Source of the DNA: Lachnospiraceae bacterium | Lineage (GTDB): Bacteria > Bacillota > Clostridia > Lachnospirales > Lachnospiraceae | Length of the DNA: 35,026 nt | Direction of reading: 5' to 3' | Assembly: GCA_022790855.1 (NCBI GenBank) | Contig: JAAVYA010000050.1 | Location: forward strand, 1-35,026 | Shown: piece after piece, positions 7,039-14,453 of the stretch | Layout: every line of letters begins with the position of its first letter | Numbering within the stretch: position 1 is the first letter of the stretch | Program-made: the position numbers and the translations under genes | Notes under the pieces: generated by a model | The model's input: only the letters and a program-made list of their open reading frames with translations | What the model was told of the DNA's origin: nothing | The model's database searches: none

Positions 7039-8460
7039 ATGAAATTATGGCAGAAAATTTTTTTGTATACATTGATGCTGGTAATGCTTGCGGTGGGCGT
7101 TACCAGTATTTTGATGCTGAGAAGCAGTTTTCAGCTTACGGTGGAGCAGAAGCGGCAGGCGGCTTATACGGAGCATGAATTTTTGATCAGCAATTTTAGA
7201 AGCATGCTGTTGTCGGAGCGGCTTCGTAAGGACGCCATTCTTCTGGAAGAGTCAAAGGTACAGGAGTATATGGAAAATACCTTTGGGGAAGAGGAAGGCA
7301 TTTCCTTTTTCAATGGAAATCAGGAACTGGTGTATCAGAACCAGGAGATGGAGTCCCAGAAAGAGCTGATTGAAATTGTGGCAAAGACCGGGGAGAGCCA
7401 TATGCAGATCATAGGGGAGGCCCTCTATATTGCGTCCAAGGAATCTTTAGAGACCAACACCTATTATTTTATGACCAAGACGGATTTAGGAGACGTACTG
7501 GCAATGTACCGGGATATGTTAAGCAGTATGCGGATCAACAGTATGGTGTGCGCCGTTGTGATCGCGGCTTTTCTTTTGGCGGTGGTAAAATTGCTGCTCC
7601 TTCCCTTACAAAAAATCAACGAGGGAACCAGAGCCATTGCCCAGGGAGATTACCAGCTTCGGGTGCCCCAGAGGGGGCGGGACGAAATATCGGAGCTGGC
7701 CTGGAATATGAACCGGATGGCGGAATCTGTGGAGAAAAACATTCAGGCTCTGGAGGATGTGGCAGAGGACCGGAACCAATTTATTGCCAACCTTTCCCAC
7801 GAGATGAAAACGCCGTTGACTTCCATCTTGGGATTTTCCGATCTGCTTCAGATCAAAAGCGACCTACCGGAGGAAAAGCGGCTGGAATACGTGGGGATCA
7901 TCAAGGAAGAAGCTGGGCGGATGCGTACCTTATCCGGAAAACTGATGGAGATGATAACGGTGGGGGCAGCCAATGTGGAGTGGAAAGAAGAAGAGGTTTC
8001 CGAAATCTTCGGGGAGATTGGGACTTCCTTGGCGGTGGTTGCCCAGAGCCATGAAATGAGGCTGTCGCTAGAGTGCGAAAAGGGAACCTTGTGGATGGAC
8101 AAGGAGCTGGTGAAATCCTTGGTGTACAATTTGGCCGATAATGCCATGAAGGCTTCCAAGGCAGGAGATGAGATTGTGATTCGGGGATGGTTTGAGGAGG
8201 AAGTGTTCTTTTTTTCCGTTTCGGATTCGGGAATTGGGATTCCCAGGGAAGAAATTGCAAAAATTACCCAGGCTTTTTATATGGTGGATAAGGTGCGCAG
8301 CCGCGCCAGAGGCGGCGCAGGGCTGGGGCTGGCCTTGTGCGTGGAGATTGCCAAGCTGCACCGAGGGAACCTTTCCATTGAGAGCCGTCCGAAAGAAGGG
8401 ACCGTAGTTACGGTCCGAATGAAGGGAGGCGCTGGCAATGAAGCCTATGAAGATGTTTAA
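7039..8460 (+). CDS. Membrane sensor histidine kinase
   Basis: A 473-residue kinase. Membrane segments lie at about 7-27 and 168-188 and bracket an extracytoplasmic sensor of about 140 residues; a HAMP linker follows (about 188-240). The dimerisation/phosphoacceptor box NLSHEMKTPLTSILGF puts the phosphorylated histidine at residue 254. The ATPase domain shows the N box (NLADNAMKAS), G1 (DSGIGIPREE) and G2 (GGAGLGLALC). It starts at the base after the response-regulator stop and its last 23 bases overlap the third gene, so the three are one transcription unit. The sensor region is not a family I recognise, so the stimulus is unknown. Confidence 0.92.
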   Translation: MKLWQKIFLYTLMLVMLAVGVTSILMLRSSFQLTVEQKRQAAYTEHEFLISNFRSMLLSERLRKDAILLEESKVQEYMENTFGEEEGISFFNGNQELVYQNQEMESQKELIEIVAKTGESHMQIIGEALYIASKESLETNTYYFMTKTDLGDVLAMYRDMLSSMRINSMVCAVVIAAFLLAVVKLLLLPLQKINEGTRAIAQGDYQLRVPQRGRDEISELAWNMNRMAESVEKNIQALEDVAEDRNQFIANLSHEMKTPLTSILGFSDLLQIKSDLPEEKRLEYVGIIKEEAGRMRTLSGKLMEMITVGAANVEWKEEEVSEIFGEIGTSLAVVAQSHEMRLSLECEKGTLWMDKELVKSLVYNLADNAMKASKAGDEIVIRGWFEEEVFFFSVSDSGIGIPREEIAKITQAFYMVDKVRSRARGGAGLGLALCVEIAKLHRGNLSIESRPKEGTVVTVRMKGGAGNEAYEDV

Positions 8461-9442
8461 ATCCATGCTGATTACCGCTGTATACGCTTTGGACATTCTG
8501 CTGGCGGGATATCTGGGAATTATTTATTTTGGAGAAAAAATTCTGGTAAGCTCTCCAGAGCCGGAGCCGGTGAGGATCACCAGCAATATATCCAATTTGT
8601 TCTACTCCCAGCTGGAGGACGATATCCAGCTGTATCCCTGGAATTATTATGTAGAGGGGCAGCAGCCGGATTCGGGATATATGGAAAAATATGTTTTGGA
8701 GTATGAGCTGTATATTGATTCGGATGTGTTTTATACACTGATTTCTATGGCTGCGGACGTGGAGTATGAGATAGTAAGACAGTGGTATGAACAACAGAAA
8801 AAAACAATTTTTGAGAGTATGGTACAAGGGCAAAGGGACGGGGAGGCTCTGGAACTGTATTTTTATAATGAGGTCCTGCAGTTAGACGGTAACGATTACA
8901 ATGTCAGGATCGCATGGAGAAATTTTGAAATTCTCTCTTTTTCCTGTATTCAGTGTAGAGAAGAGGATATCAGGGAGACCCAGGATTGGAGTGAAAAAAA
9001 GGAGGTTCTTATGGAGAATCTCGAGGATTGCGCCGGCTTGATCGCAGATCTGCCTTTATATCAGGCGGAGCAATACGGCATATGGGATGAAAGCAGCGGC
9101 GCACACACTTATACGCAGCGTCCGGAATCATACGGCGTATGGGGCGAAGGCATGGATGGCAATATTTACTGGTATGTGGATATGTATTCGCTGTATCTGG
9201 AAGAGCTGGAATATTATCTGTCGGGGAAGCTGAGAGTTCAGAAGCTGGATGAAGAGAACAATGGGATAAATCTGTGGAAGGAAGAGTCGGAGGGGGATGT
9301 GTACTATGACCAGGAAGAGACGCCTACGATTCAGGTGATTGAGCAGAAAGACAGTATTCTTCTGGTGGTGGAGTCGGATGTTATGATGGGGATTTACTAC
9401 GATGTGGTCGATCAGCAGGTCGTAGGGTTTCATTTTTTCTAA
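8438..9442 (+). CDS. Membrane-anchored protein of unknown function in a two-component operon
   Basis: A 334-residue protein with an uncleaved N-terminal membrane segment (about residues 10-31) and a long acidic, Tyr-rich domain that should be outside the cell. A short internal near-repeat, YGIWDE and YGVWGE, is separated by about 20 residues. GGGAGG at 8424-8429 lies eight bases before the ATG, inside the end of the kinase gene, and the 23-base overlap points to coupled translation. I do not recognise the family. Its position suggests an extracytoplasmic partner that modulates the kinase, by analogy with accessory proteins of other kinases, but that is inference only. Another possibility is that it is simply a target gene. 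Confidence 0.7.
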   Translation: MKPMKMFKSMLITAVYALDILLAGYLGIIYFGEKILVSSPEPEPVRITSNISNLFYSQLEDDIQLYPWNYYVEGQQPDSGYMEKYVLEYELYIDSDVFYTLISMAADVEYEIVRQWYEQQKKTIFESMVQGQRDGEALELYFYNEVLQLDGNDYNVRIAWRNFEILSFSCIQCREEDIRETQDWSEKKEVLMENLEDCAGLIADLPLYQAEQYGIWDESSGAHTYTQRPESYGVWGEGMDGNIYWYVDMYSLYLEELEYYLSGKLRVQKLDEENNGINLWKEESEGDVYYDQEETPTIQVIEQKDSILLVVESDVMMGIYYDVVDQQVVGFHFF

Positions 9443-9479
9443 AAAAAGCATTAAATTTTCTGTCTGGGGAATTTTCCTA

Positions 9480-9508
9480 TTGAGATTCTGGTTCCCTTGA
9501 ATTATACT
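9480..9508 (+). promoter_or_regulatory. Sigma-A promoter of the clpX-like gene
   Basis: TTGAGA at 9480-9485 and TATACT at 9503-9508 are separated by exactly 17 bases. The -10 hexamer coincides with the outer end of a 16-bp inverted repeat (9503-9547), so a protein bound there would directly block this promoter. Confidence 0.7.
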
Positions 9509-9547
9509 TATGTAAAAGGCGCAAGGGGTGTCTTTTACATAAGTATA
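9503..9547 (+). repeat. 16-bp perfect inverted repeat overlapping the clpX-like promoter
   Basis: The left arm at 9503-9518 is exactly complementary to the right arm at 9532-9547 (arms start TATACTTATG and end CATAAGTATA), with a 13-base spacer. The left arm holds the -10 box and the right arm ends two bases before the ribosome site AAGGAG (9549-9554). As transcription should begin within or just after the left arm, a full RNA hairpin is unlikely from this promoter, which favours a DNA operator; readthrough RNA from upstream could form the stem and hide the ribosome site. Confidence 0.8.
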
Positions 9548-9561
9548 GAAGGAGATTTTCC

Positions 9562-11049
9562 ATGTCAGAAAAAGATTTATTGTCGGATGCAGCAGAGAAA
9601 GAGGCTGCGAATCCTTCGTTTCAGGAGGACGAGACGCAAGAAAAAGAGGAATATGAAGATGTCTGTTACATTTGCCGCAGGCCGGAGAGCAAGGTCGGCA
9701 GGATGATTCGGATTCCCAGTAATATATGCATTTGTGCAGATTGTATGCAGAAGACCTTTGACAGTATGAACCAGTCGGGATTTCCCATGAACGATATGGC
9801 AAATATGAATTTGGGCAATATTCCCAACCTTCAGAATTTGTCAAACCTGTCGAATATGCCCAACATCAGTATGATCAATCTGTCTGAGCTGCAGAATATG
9901 ATGCCTCAGAGTCAGAAGCTGAAAAAGAAAAAGCCAAAAGACGGCAAGAAGGCAAAACCGGTTCTGGATATTCGTTCCATACCGGCACCTCATAAAATCA
10001 AAGCAAGCCTGGATGAATATGTGGTGGGTCAGGAACATGCCAAGAAGGTGATGTCCGTGGCGGTATACAACCATTATAAACGAGTGGCGGCGGACAGCGA
10101 GGACGGCATTGAGATTGAAAAGTCCAATATGCTGATGATCGGGCCTACCGGAAGCGGGAAGACGTATATGGTAAAGACCCTGGCAAGGCTTTTGGATGTT
10201 CCTTTAGCCATAGCAGACGCCACCTCCCTGACAGAAGCCGGATATATTGGGGATGATATTGAAAGCGTCGTATCCAAGCTTCTGGCGGCTGCAGATAATG
10301 ATGTGGAGAAAGCGGAGCATGGAATTATTTTTATAGATGAGATTGATAAGATTGCAAAGAAAAAAAATACCCACCAAAGGGATGTCAGCGGGGAGTCGGT
10401 GCAGCAGGGGATGCTGAAGCTGCTGGAGGGCGCCCAGATTGAGGTTCCCGTGGGGGCCAACAGCAAAAACGCCATGGTGCCTTTGGCTACGGTGAATACC
10501 AAGGATATCCTTTTCATCTGCGGAGGCGCTTTCCCGGATTTGGAAGATATCGTAAAAGAACGGCTGAATAAACATTCTTCGATGGGTTTTTTGGGAGAAT
10601 TGAAGGATAAATATGACAATGAAGAGAACATTTTGAACCGTGTGGAAGTGGAGGATATTCGCAAATATGGCATGATTCCTGAGTTTTTGGGACGTTTGCC
10701 TGTCATATTTACTCTGGACGCCTTGAGTGAGGATATGATGGTGCGGATTTTAAGCGAGCCGAAAAATGCGATCTTGAAGCAGTATGAGAAGCTGCTGGCT
10801 ATGGATGAGGTCAAGCTGGAGTTTGAGGAAGAAGCCTTGCGGGCCATTGCCAAGCGAGCCAGGAAGAAGGATGTGGGAGCCAGGGCCCTGAGGGCTATTA
10901 TTGAAGAATTTATGCTGGATATTATGTATGAGATCCCCAAGGACGACAGTATCGGCAAGGTGACGATCACCAGAGATTATATTGAGAATACCGGCGGTCC
11001 GGTGATTACGCTGAGAGGCTGCATGGAGCTTCCGAGCCAAGCGGGATAG
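9562..11049 (+). CDS. Divergent ClpX-type AAA+ unfoldase paralogue
   Basis: A 495-residue ClpX relative (usual 410-430). After an acidic N-terminal tail comes a zinc finger (C35, C38, C58, C61), then a linker (about 72-115) very rich in Asn, Met and Leu and a basic KKKKPKDGKK stretch. The AAA+ module is complete: Walker A GPTGSGKT at 194-201, pore loop GYIG at 227-230, Walker B FIDEID at 257-262 and arginine-finger region GRLP. MGF at 341-343 stands where ClpX has the ClpP-docking IGF loop, so ClpP binding is plausible. The RKH pore loop that helps ClpX recognise ssrA tags is replaced (GANSKNAMVPLATV, about 298-311). I infer an unfoldase with its own substrates, not the housekeeping ClpX, which normally sits beside clpP and lon. 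The subtilase gene follows. Confidence 0.87.
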   Translation: MSEKDLLSDAAEKEAANPSFQEDETQEKEEYEDVCYICRRPESKVGRMIRIPSNICICADCMQKTFDSMNQSGFPMNDMANMNLGNIPNLQNLSNLSNMPNISMINLSELQNMMPQSQKLKKKKPKDGKKAKPVLDIRSIPAPHKIKASLDEYVVGQEHAKKVMSVAVYNHYKRVAADSEDGIEIEKSNMLMIGPTGSGKTYMVKTLARLLDVPLAIADATSLTEAGYIGDDIESVVSKLLAAADNDVEKAEHGIIFIDEIDKIAKKKNTHQRDVSGESVQQGMLKLLEGAQIEVPVGANSKNAMVPLATVNTKDILFICGGAFPDLEDIVKERLNKHSSMGFLGELKDKYDNEENILNRVEVEDIRKYGMIPEFLGRLPVIFTLDALSEDMMVRILSEPKNAILKQYEKLLAMDEVKLEFEEEALRAIAKRARKKDVGARALRAIIEEFMLDIMYEIPKDDSIGKVTITRDYIENTGGPVITLRGCMELPSQAG

Positions 11050-11105
11050 ACTGGGCAAAATACCGGATAATCGTGTACCGTAAGCATGAAAAAAATCTTG
11101 TGGCA

Positions 11106-11111
11106 TATAAT
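11106..11111 (+). promoter_or_regulatory. Possible -10 element before the subtilase gene
   Basis: TATAAT at 11106-11111 lies about 30 bases before the start codon. No convincing -35 is seen, so this may be chance or a weak internal promoter. Confidence 0.3.
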
Positions 11112-11140
11112 ATAGGAAGTATGTCAGAAGCGAGTATTTC

Positions 11141-12823
11141 ATGGATTGCACGGATGCTGTTTATTCAGAAGATTATTATGATTTGATCGTGGAGTACGGC
11201 GGCAGGCCCGGGGCGCTGGAATTAAGCCCCTGTGTGCAGGATGTCAATAACCAGTACGGAATCGGTTACTGGGAACGTCAGGGACTGCCTCCTTTTACCA
11301 TAAGAAATTATACGTACACAGCGATTCCCAAGGTGTTTACCTTGATGGATGAAGGAGCCATGGAGGCCAGCAATATCTTACAGATTCAAAATCAGCCTAC
11401 CCTGGGATTGCGGGGGCAGGGAGTTTTGCTGGGATTTATTGACACGGGCATCGACTATCAGAACCCGGTGTTTCAGAATTCGGACGGAACCACCAGGATT
11501 GCTGCGATTTGGGATCAAAGCCTCCGGGAAGGGTCTCCGCCTTTGGGGTTTATCTATGGGACGGAGTACCGGAAGGAGCAGATTGACGAGGCTCTGAAGC
11601 TGGAGAATCCCCTGCGGCTTGTGCCCACTCAGGATACCAACGGCCATGGCACTTACGTAGCCAGTCTGGCAGCAGGGACTCCCAGCGGGGAGAACAGTTT
11701 CGCTGGAGCCGCTCCCTATGCCCAGATAGCTATGGTGAAGCTGAAACAAGCCAAACAATATCTCCGGGATTTCTTTTTTATTCGGGAAGAGGCGGCAGCC
11801 TTTCAGGAAAACGATATTATGGCAGGAATTGCGTATCTGGATCAGTTGGCATATGAATTGGAGATGCCCTTGGTTCTTTGTATTACGGCCGGTACGAATT
11901 GGGGAAGCCACGGCGGAGTCAGCCCCTTATCCAGCGTATTGGACAGCATTGTCAGCAAGCGGATGCGGGAAGGAGCCATTGCGGCGGGGAATGAGGCAAA
12001 TAAGCAGCATCATTTTTACGGGAAGCTGGAAGCGAACGGGGATACGGTGGATGTCAATGTGAACGTGGGAGAGCAGGTTTCGGGATTTACCTTGGAGCTG
12101 TGGAGCTCTATTTCCGAGATTTTTACCGTGGAAATCATCTCCCCCACCGGCGAACGGATGGCTCCTTTGGGACTTCATATTTTCAGCCAGGAATTTATTT
12201 TCCTGTTTGAGGATACCAAGGTAACGGTGGAAAAGAATATCAGCTTTGCAAGCAATGATTACCAAGTGATTTTTATGCGGTTTGAAAAACCCAGCCAGGG
12301 GATTTGGAACGTCCGGGTCCATGGGGTGGACATTCTTCACGGTGTGTTCGATATGTGGCTTCCGGTGCAGGAGCTTTTAGACGGAGAGGTATATTTTATT
12401 CGTTCCAACCCGGATATGACCATAACGGTTCCGGGAAATACCTTATTCCCCATAACGGTAGGGGGATACGACGCCAGGAACAACAGCGTTTACCTGGATT
12501 CCGGAAGAGGCTATACGATTAACGGAAATATCAAACCAGATATTGTGGCTCCCGCTGTGGAAGTCATCGGGGCGGGGCTGAGAAATCGTTTTACCACTAG
12601 GACAGGAACCAGCGCTTCTGTGGCGATTACCAGCGGGGCGGTGGCATTGATCATGGAGTGGGCGATTGTAAAAGGAAATTATCCCAGGATTACCTCCGGG
12701 GACATTAAGAGCATTTTGATTCGGGGAGCGGCCAGGGATGGCCAGCGGCTGTATCCCAACAGGGAATGGGGATACGGCAGGCTGGATTTGTATGCATCCT
12801 TTGGTGCGTTACGTTCCAAATAG
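11141..12823 (+). CDS. CspB-like clostridial subtilisin (peptidase S8)
   Basis: A 560-residue subtilase with an intact triad: D101 in GFIDTGIDYQN, H169 in DTNGHGTYVAS and S491 in GTSASVAITSG; the AAGNEA segment supplies the oxyanion Asn. A large insertion between about residues 290 and 430, rich in beta strands, matches the jelly-roll insert of clostridial Csp proteases. There is no signal peptide, as in Csp proteins packaged in spores, where CspB-type enzymes activate the cortex hydrolase during germination. Whether this one acts in spores is inference; Lachnospiraceae often carry several Csp-like paralogues. The ATG at 11141 is the only ATG possible after an in-frame stop at 11108, but its ribosome site is poor. 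It follows the clpX-like gene after 91 bases. Confidence 0.87.
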   Translation: MDCTDAVYSEDYYDLIVEYGGRPGALELSPCVQDVNNQYGIGYWERQGLPPFTIRNYTYTAIPKVFTLMDEGAMEASNILQIQNQPTLGLRGQGVLLGFIDTGIDYQNPVFQNSDGTTRIAAIWDQSLREGSPPLGFIYGTEYRKEQIDEALKLENPLRLVPTQDTNGHGTYVASLAAGTPSGENSFAGAAPYAQIAMVKLKQAKQYLRDFFFIREEAAAFQENDIMAGIAYLDQLAYELEMPLVLCITAGTNWGSHGGVSPLSSVLDSIVSKRMREGAIAAGNEANKQHHFYGKLEANGDTVDVNVNVGEQVSGFTLELWSSISEIFTVEIISPTGERMAPLGLHIFSQEFIFLFEDTKVTVEKNISFASNDYQVIFMRFEKPSQGIWNVRVHGVDILHGVFDMWLPVQELLDGEVYFIRSNPDMTITVPGNTLFPITVGGYDARNNSVYLDSGRGYTINGNIKPDIVAPAVEVIGAGLRNRFTTRTGTSASVAITSGAVALIMEWAIVKGNYPRITSGDIKSILIRGAARDGQRLYPNREWGYGRLDLYASFGALRSK

Positions 12824-12834
12824 GAGGAGACAAA

Positions 12835-13281
12835 ATGAGATACGTATTGGCGGCAGCCGGAATATTTGGGTTGGACGCCTGGCTGAAACAGCGGATGGAT
12901 CAGAATTTAAAGCCGGGGGTTGAGAGACCTGTCTTAAAGGGCAGGGTGATCCTGCGAAAATACTACAATAAAGGAGCGGCATTGGATGCCTTAGACCGGT
13001 GGCCCGGTGTGGTGAAGGGAGTATCCGCCACTGTGCTTATGTTGCTGTGTGCATTTGGGCTGGCGTTTGGGAAAAAGGAGAAGGGAGGCTTTCGCCTGGG
13101 CTTTTCCATGGTGATAGGAGGAGGCGCGTCCAATCTCTGGGACCGGTGGAAGCTAGGCCATGTGGTGGATTATTTCAGCTTTCAAAGCAGGTTCCCCAGA
13201 ATACGGCGGATTGTCTTTAACTTATCAGATATGTGTATTTTCCTGGGGACGCTGCTGATGGCGGTATTTCATAAGAAATAA
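12835..13281 (+). CDS. Short LspA-like (signal peptidase II family) membrane protein
   Basis: A 148-residue protein with the main lipoprotein signal peptidase boxes: an NKGAAL motif at 45-50, GGGASNLWDR at 95-104 and the two presumed catalytic aspartates D112 (VVDYFSF) and D132 (FNLSDMCIFLG). The first box is altered: LspA usually has D-Q-x-x-K, here DAWLK, and the first membrane segment is very short (about residues 2-14). It may therefore be a second, specialised or degenerate LspA; several lipoproteins are encoded in this window but there is no direct link. Start 12835 follows AGGAGG (12822-12827) by seven bases and lies 11 bases after the subtilase stop, so it is probably cotranscribed. 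Confidence 0.75.
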   Translation: MRYVLAAAGIFGLDAWLKQRMDQNLKPGVERPVLKGRVILRKYYNKGAALDALDRWPGVVKGVSATVLMLLCAFGLAFGKKEKGGFRLGFSMVIGGGASNLWDRWKLGHVVDYFSFQSRFPRIRRIVFNLSDMCIFLGTLLMAVFHKK

Positions 13282-13302
13282 GCGTTATCCTGTAAGGACG
13301 AC

Positions 13303-13338
13303 AAAAAAGAATCCTGCGTAACAGCAGGATTCCTTTTC
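13303..13338. terminator. Bidirectional rho-independent terminator
   Basis: GAATCCTGC (13309-13317) pairs with GCAGGATTC (13324-13332) around a six-base loop. On the plus strand CTTTTC follows; on the minus strand a TTTTTT run (13308-13303) follows. It separates the clpX-like/subtilase/LspA-like unit from the convergent cold-shock gene, and the minus-strand version looks stronger. Confidence 0.85.
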
Positions 13339-13443
13339 GTTCTTAATCAACCATGGTTTTTCAATATATGATATCTTAATAAAAAATGAAAATACCGTCT
13401 TTATTATAGACACAGGTACATTGTTAAACGGTGTGATTAAAGA

Positions 13444-13644
13444 TTAGCGAATAACGGTTACATTGACTGCCTGAGGACCTTTGGAACCTTCGGTTACATC
13501 GAATTCTACGGCAGCTCCTTCTTCCAGGGATTTGAAACCTTCCATGTTCAAGCCTGAATAATGAACGAATACATCGTTTCCGGTCTCGTCAGAGATGAAA
13601 CCGTAACCCTTTTGGTTGTTGAACCATTTTACTGTACCTTGCAT
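13444..13644 (-). CDS. Cold-shock domain protein
   Basis: A 66-residue single cold-shock domain, the standard CspA/CspB length. The two RNA-binding motifs are clear: RNP1 KGYGFI at about residues 12-17 and RNP2 VFVHY at about 25-29; the N-terminal TVKWFN is also typical. Such proteins bind single-stranded RNA and DNA in the cytoplasm and melt RNA structure, in the cold or constitutively. The start has GGAGGT seven to ten bases upstream. It is transcribed alone from the promoter at 13697-13725, with a leader of about 45 bases that contains a small hairpin, and ends before a strong terminator. Confidence 0.95.
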   Translation of the reverse strand: MQGTVKWFNNQKGYGFISDETGNDVFVHYSGLNMEGFKSLEEGAAVEFDVTEGSKGPQAVNVTVIR

Positions 13645-13674
13645 GTAAGTACCTCCAGTGAATAATATAGATGT

Positions 13675-13688
13675 GCTGTTTTAACAGC
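13675..13688 (-). repeat. Small palindrome in the leader of the cold-shock mRNA
   Basis: GCTGTT and AACAGC face each other with two bases between them, right at the predicted 5' end of the cold-shock mRNA. It could form a 5' stem that stabilises the message or be an operator near the start site. Confidence 0.45.
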
Positions 13689-13696
13689 ATGATGAT

Positions 13697-13725
13697 AGCA
13701 TATCATACTATGTCCTAAAAGTAAA
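13697..13725 (-). promoter_or_regulatory. Promoter of the cold-shock gene
   Basis: On the minus strand TTTACT (13725-13720) and TATGCT (13702-13697) are 17 bases apart, with a TGA extension (13705-13703) of the -10. Transcription should begin near 13690. Confidence 0.6.
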
Positions 13726-13749
13726 GAAAAAATAAAAAGTCAATGAATT

Positions 13750-14253
13750 TCAAAGAATTTCAAAAAGAATCTTATTATTCTTGAAAAATATGGAAGTAAG
13801 GCGGTCCCATTCCTGCTCCAGAGACTTATCCATGGAAAAGGTGCGGTAGGAGATTCCTGTGGTGCAGGTAAGCCGGCGGTTTTGGAATTTGAGATTCCAG
13901 AACATGCCGGAAATATCCTCCAGGAGAAAGCTGCATCCGCATCGTTCAATGGTCCGCTGCTGGTTTGTGGGAGAAAGCTGAAAGACAAGGTGAAATCCCA
14001 AAGGAGTGCGGGTTCCTTTCATGAGCTGAAAGCAGATGGGGCGGAGCATGGAAAAAGGCGCGGCGCAGGAGCCGGCAGCCAGGGGATAGGCTTCGTCCTC
14101 CGGGTCAAAAAAATCCTGGTTCAAACGTCCGTTGATGGAAAAATCCACCGATGTGCGGATAGAAGCTTCCGAAAGCAGGAAATGGTCAAATAAATCCGTA
14201 CATAAAAGCTTATGCATAAAATCCTTGATATCTGCAAATTGTAATGCAATCAT
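13750..14253 (-). CDS. DUF5721-like protein of unknown function
   Basis: A 167-residue soluble protein beginning MIALQFADIKDFMHKLL and followed by a mix of strands and aromatic residues; no signal peptide or membrane segment. From memory it resembles the uncharacterised DUF5721 family found in Lachnospiraceae, but I could not check. The start follows GGAG (14264-14261 on the minus strand) by seven bases. It is transcribed from its own promoter at 14343-14371, divergent from the aminopeptidase gene. No function can be assigned. The 105 bases between its end and the cold-shock start hold the cold-shock promoter; I see no clear terminator in between. Confidence 0.7.
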   Translation of the reverse strand: MIALQFADIKDFMHKLLCTDLFDHFLLSEASIRTSVDFSINGRLNQDFFDPEDEAYPLAAGSCAAPFSMLRPICFQLMKGTRTPLGFHLVFQLSPTNQQRTIERCGCSFLLEDISGMFWNLKFQNRRLTCTTGISYRTFSMDKSLEQEWDRLTSIFFKNNKILFEIL

Positions 14254-14342
14254 ATTAGGACTCCTTTTCTAATAGAAATAAAAACGTAATACTACGAAAC
14301 AGTGAAGCCGAAGGATGAACTGTTACAAGACTACAGTGACAA

Positions 14343-14371
14343 ATTATAACATAGCCGGGGAAAAAGAACAA
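14343..14371 (-). promoter_or_regulatory. Promoter of the DUF5721-like gene
   Basis: On the minus strand TTGTTC (14371-14366) and TATAAT (14348-14343) are 17 bases apart, with a TGT extension before the -10. The leader would be about 80 bases long. Confidence 0.65.
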
Positions 14372-14390
14372 TGAAACTTTTATAAATCAC

Positions 14391-14419
14391 TTTCGAAACC
14401 AGCCGAAATATAGTATAGT
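14391..14419 (+). promoter_or_regulatory. Possible promoter of the aminopeptidase gene
   Basis: TTTCGA (14391-14396) and TATAGT (14414-14419) are 17 bases apart, and a second overlapping TATAGT starts five bases earlier. The -35 is weak. The element lies back to back with the minus-strand promoter at 14343-14371. Confidence 0.4.
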
Positions 14420-14453
14420 AAATAGAAGTATTGATACAAGGAGGAAGGAAATA

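Noticed and set aside
10074..10970. A 298-codon open frame on the minus strand
   Set aside because: It is Ser/Ile-rich and lies opposite the AAA+ domain of the clpX-like gene, whose conserved motifs leave no doubt about the coding strand.
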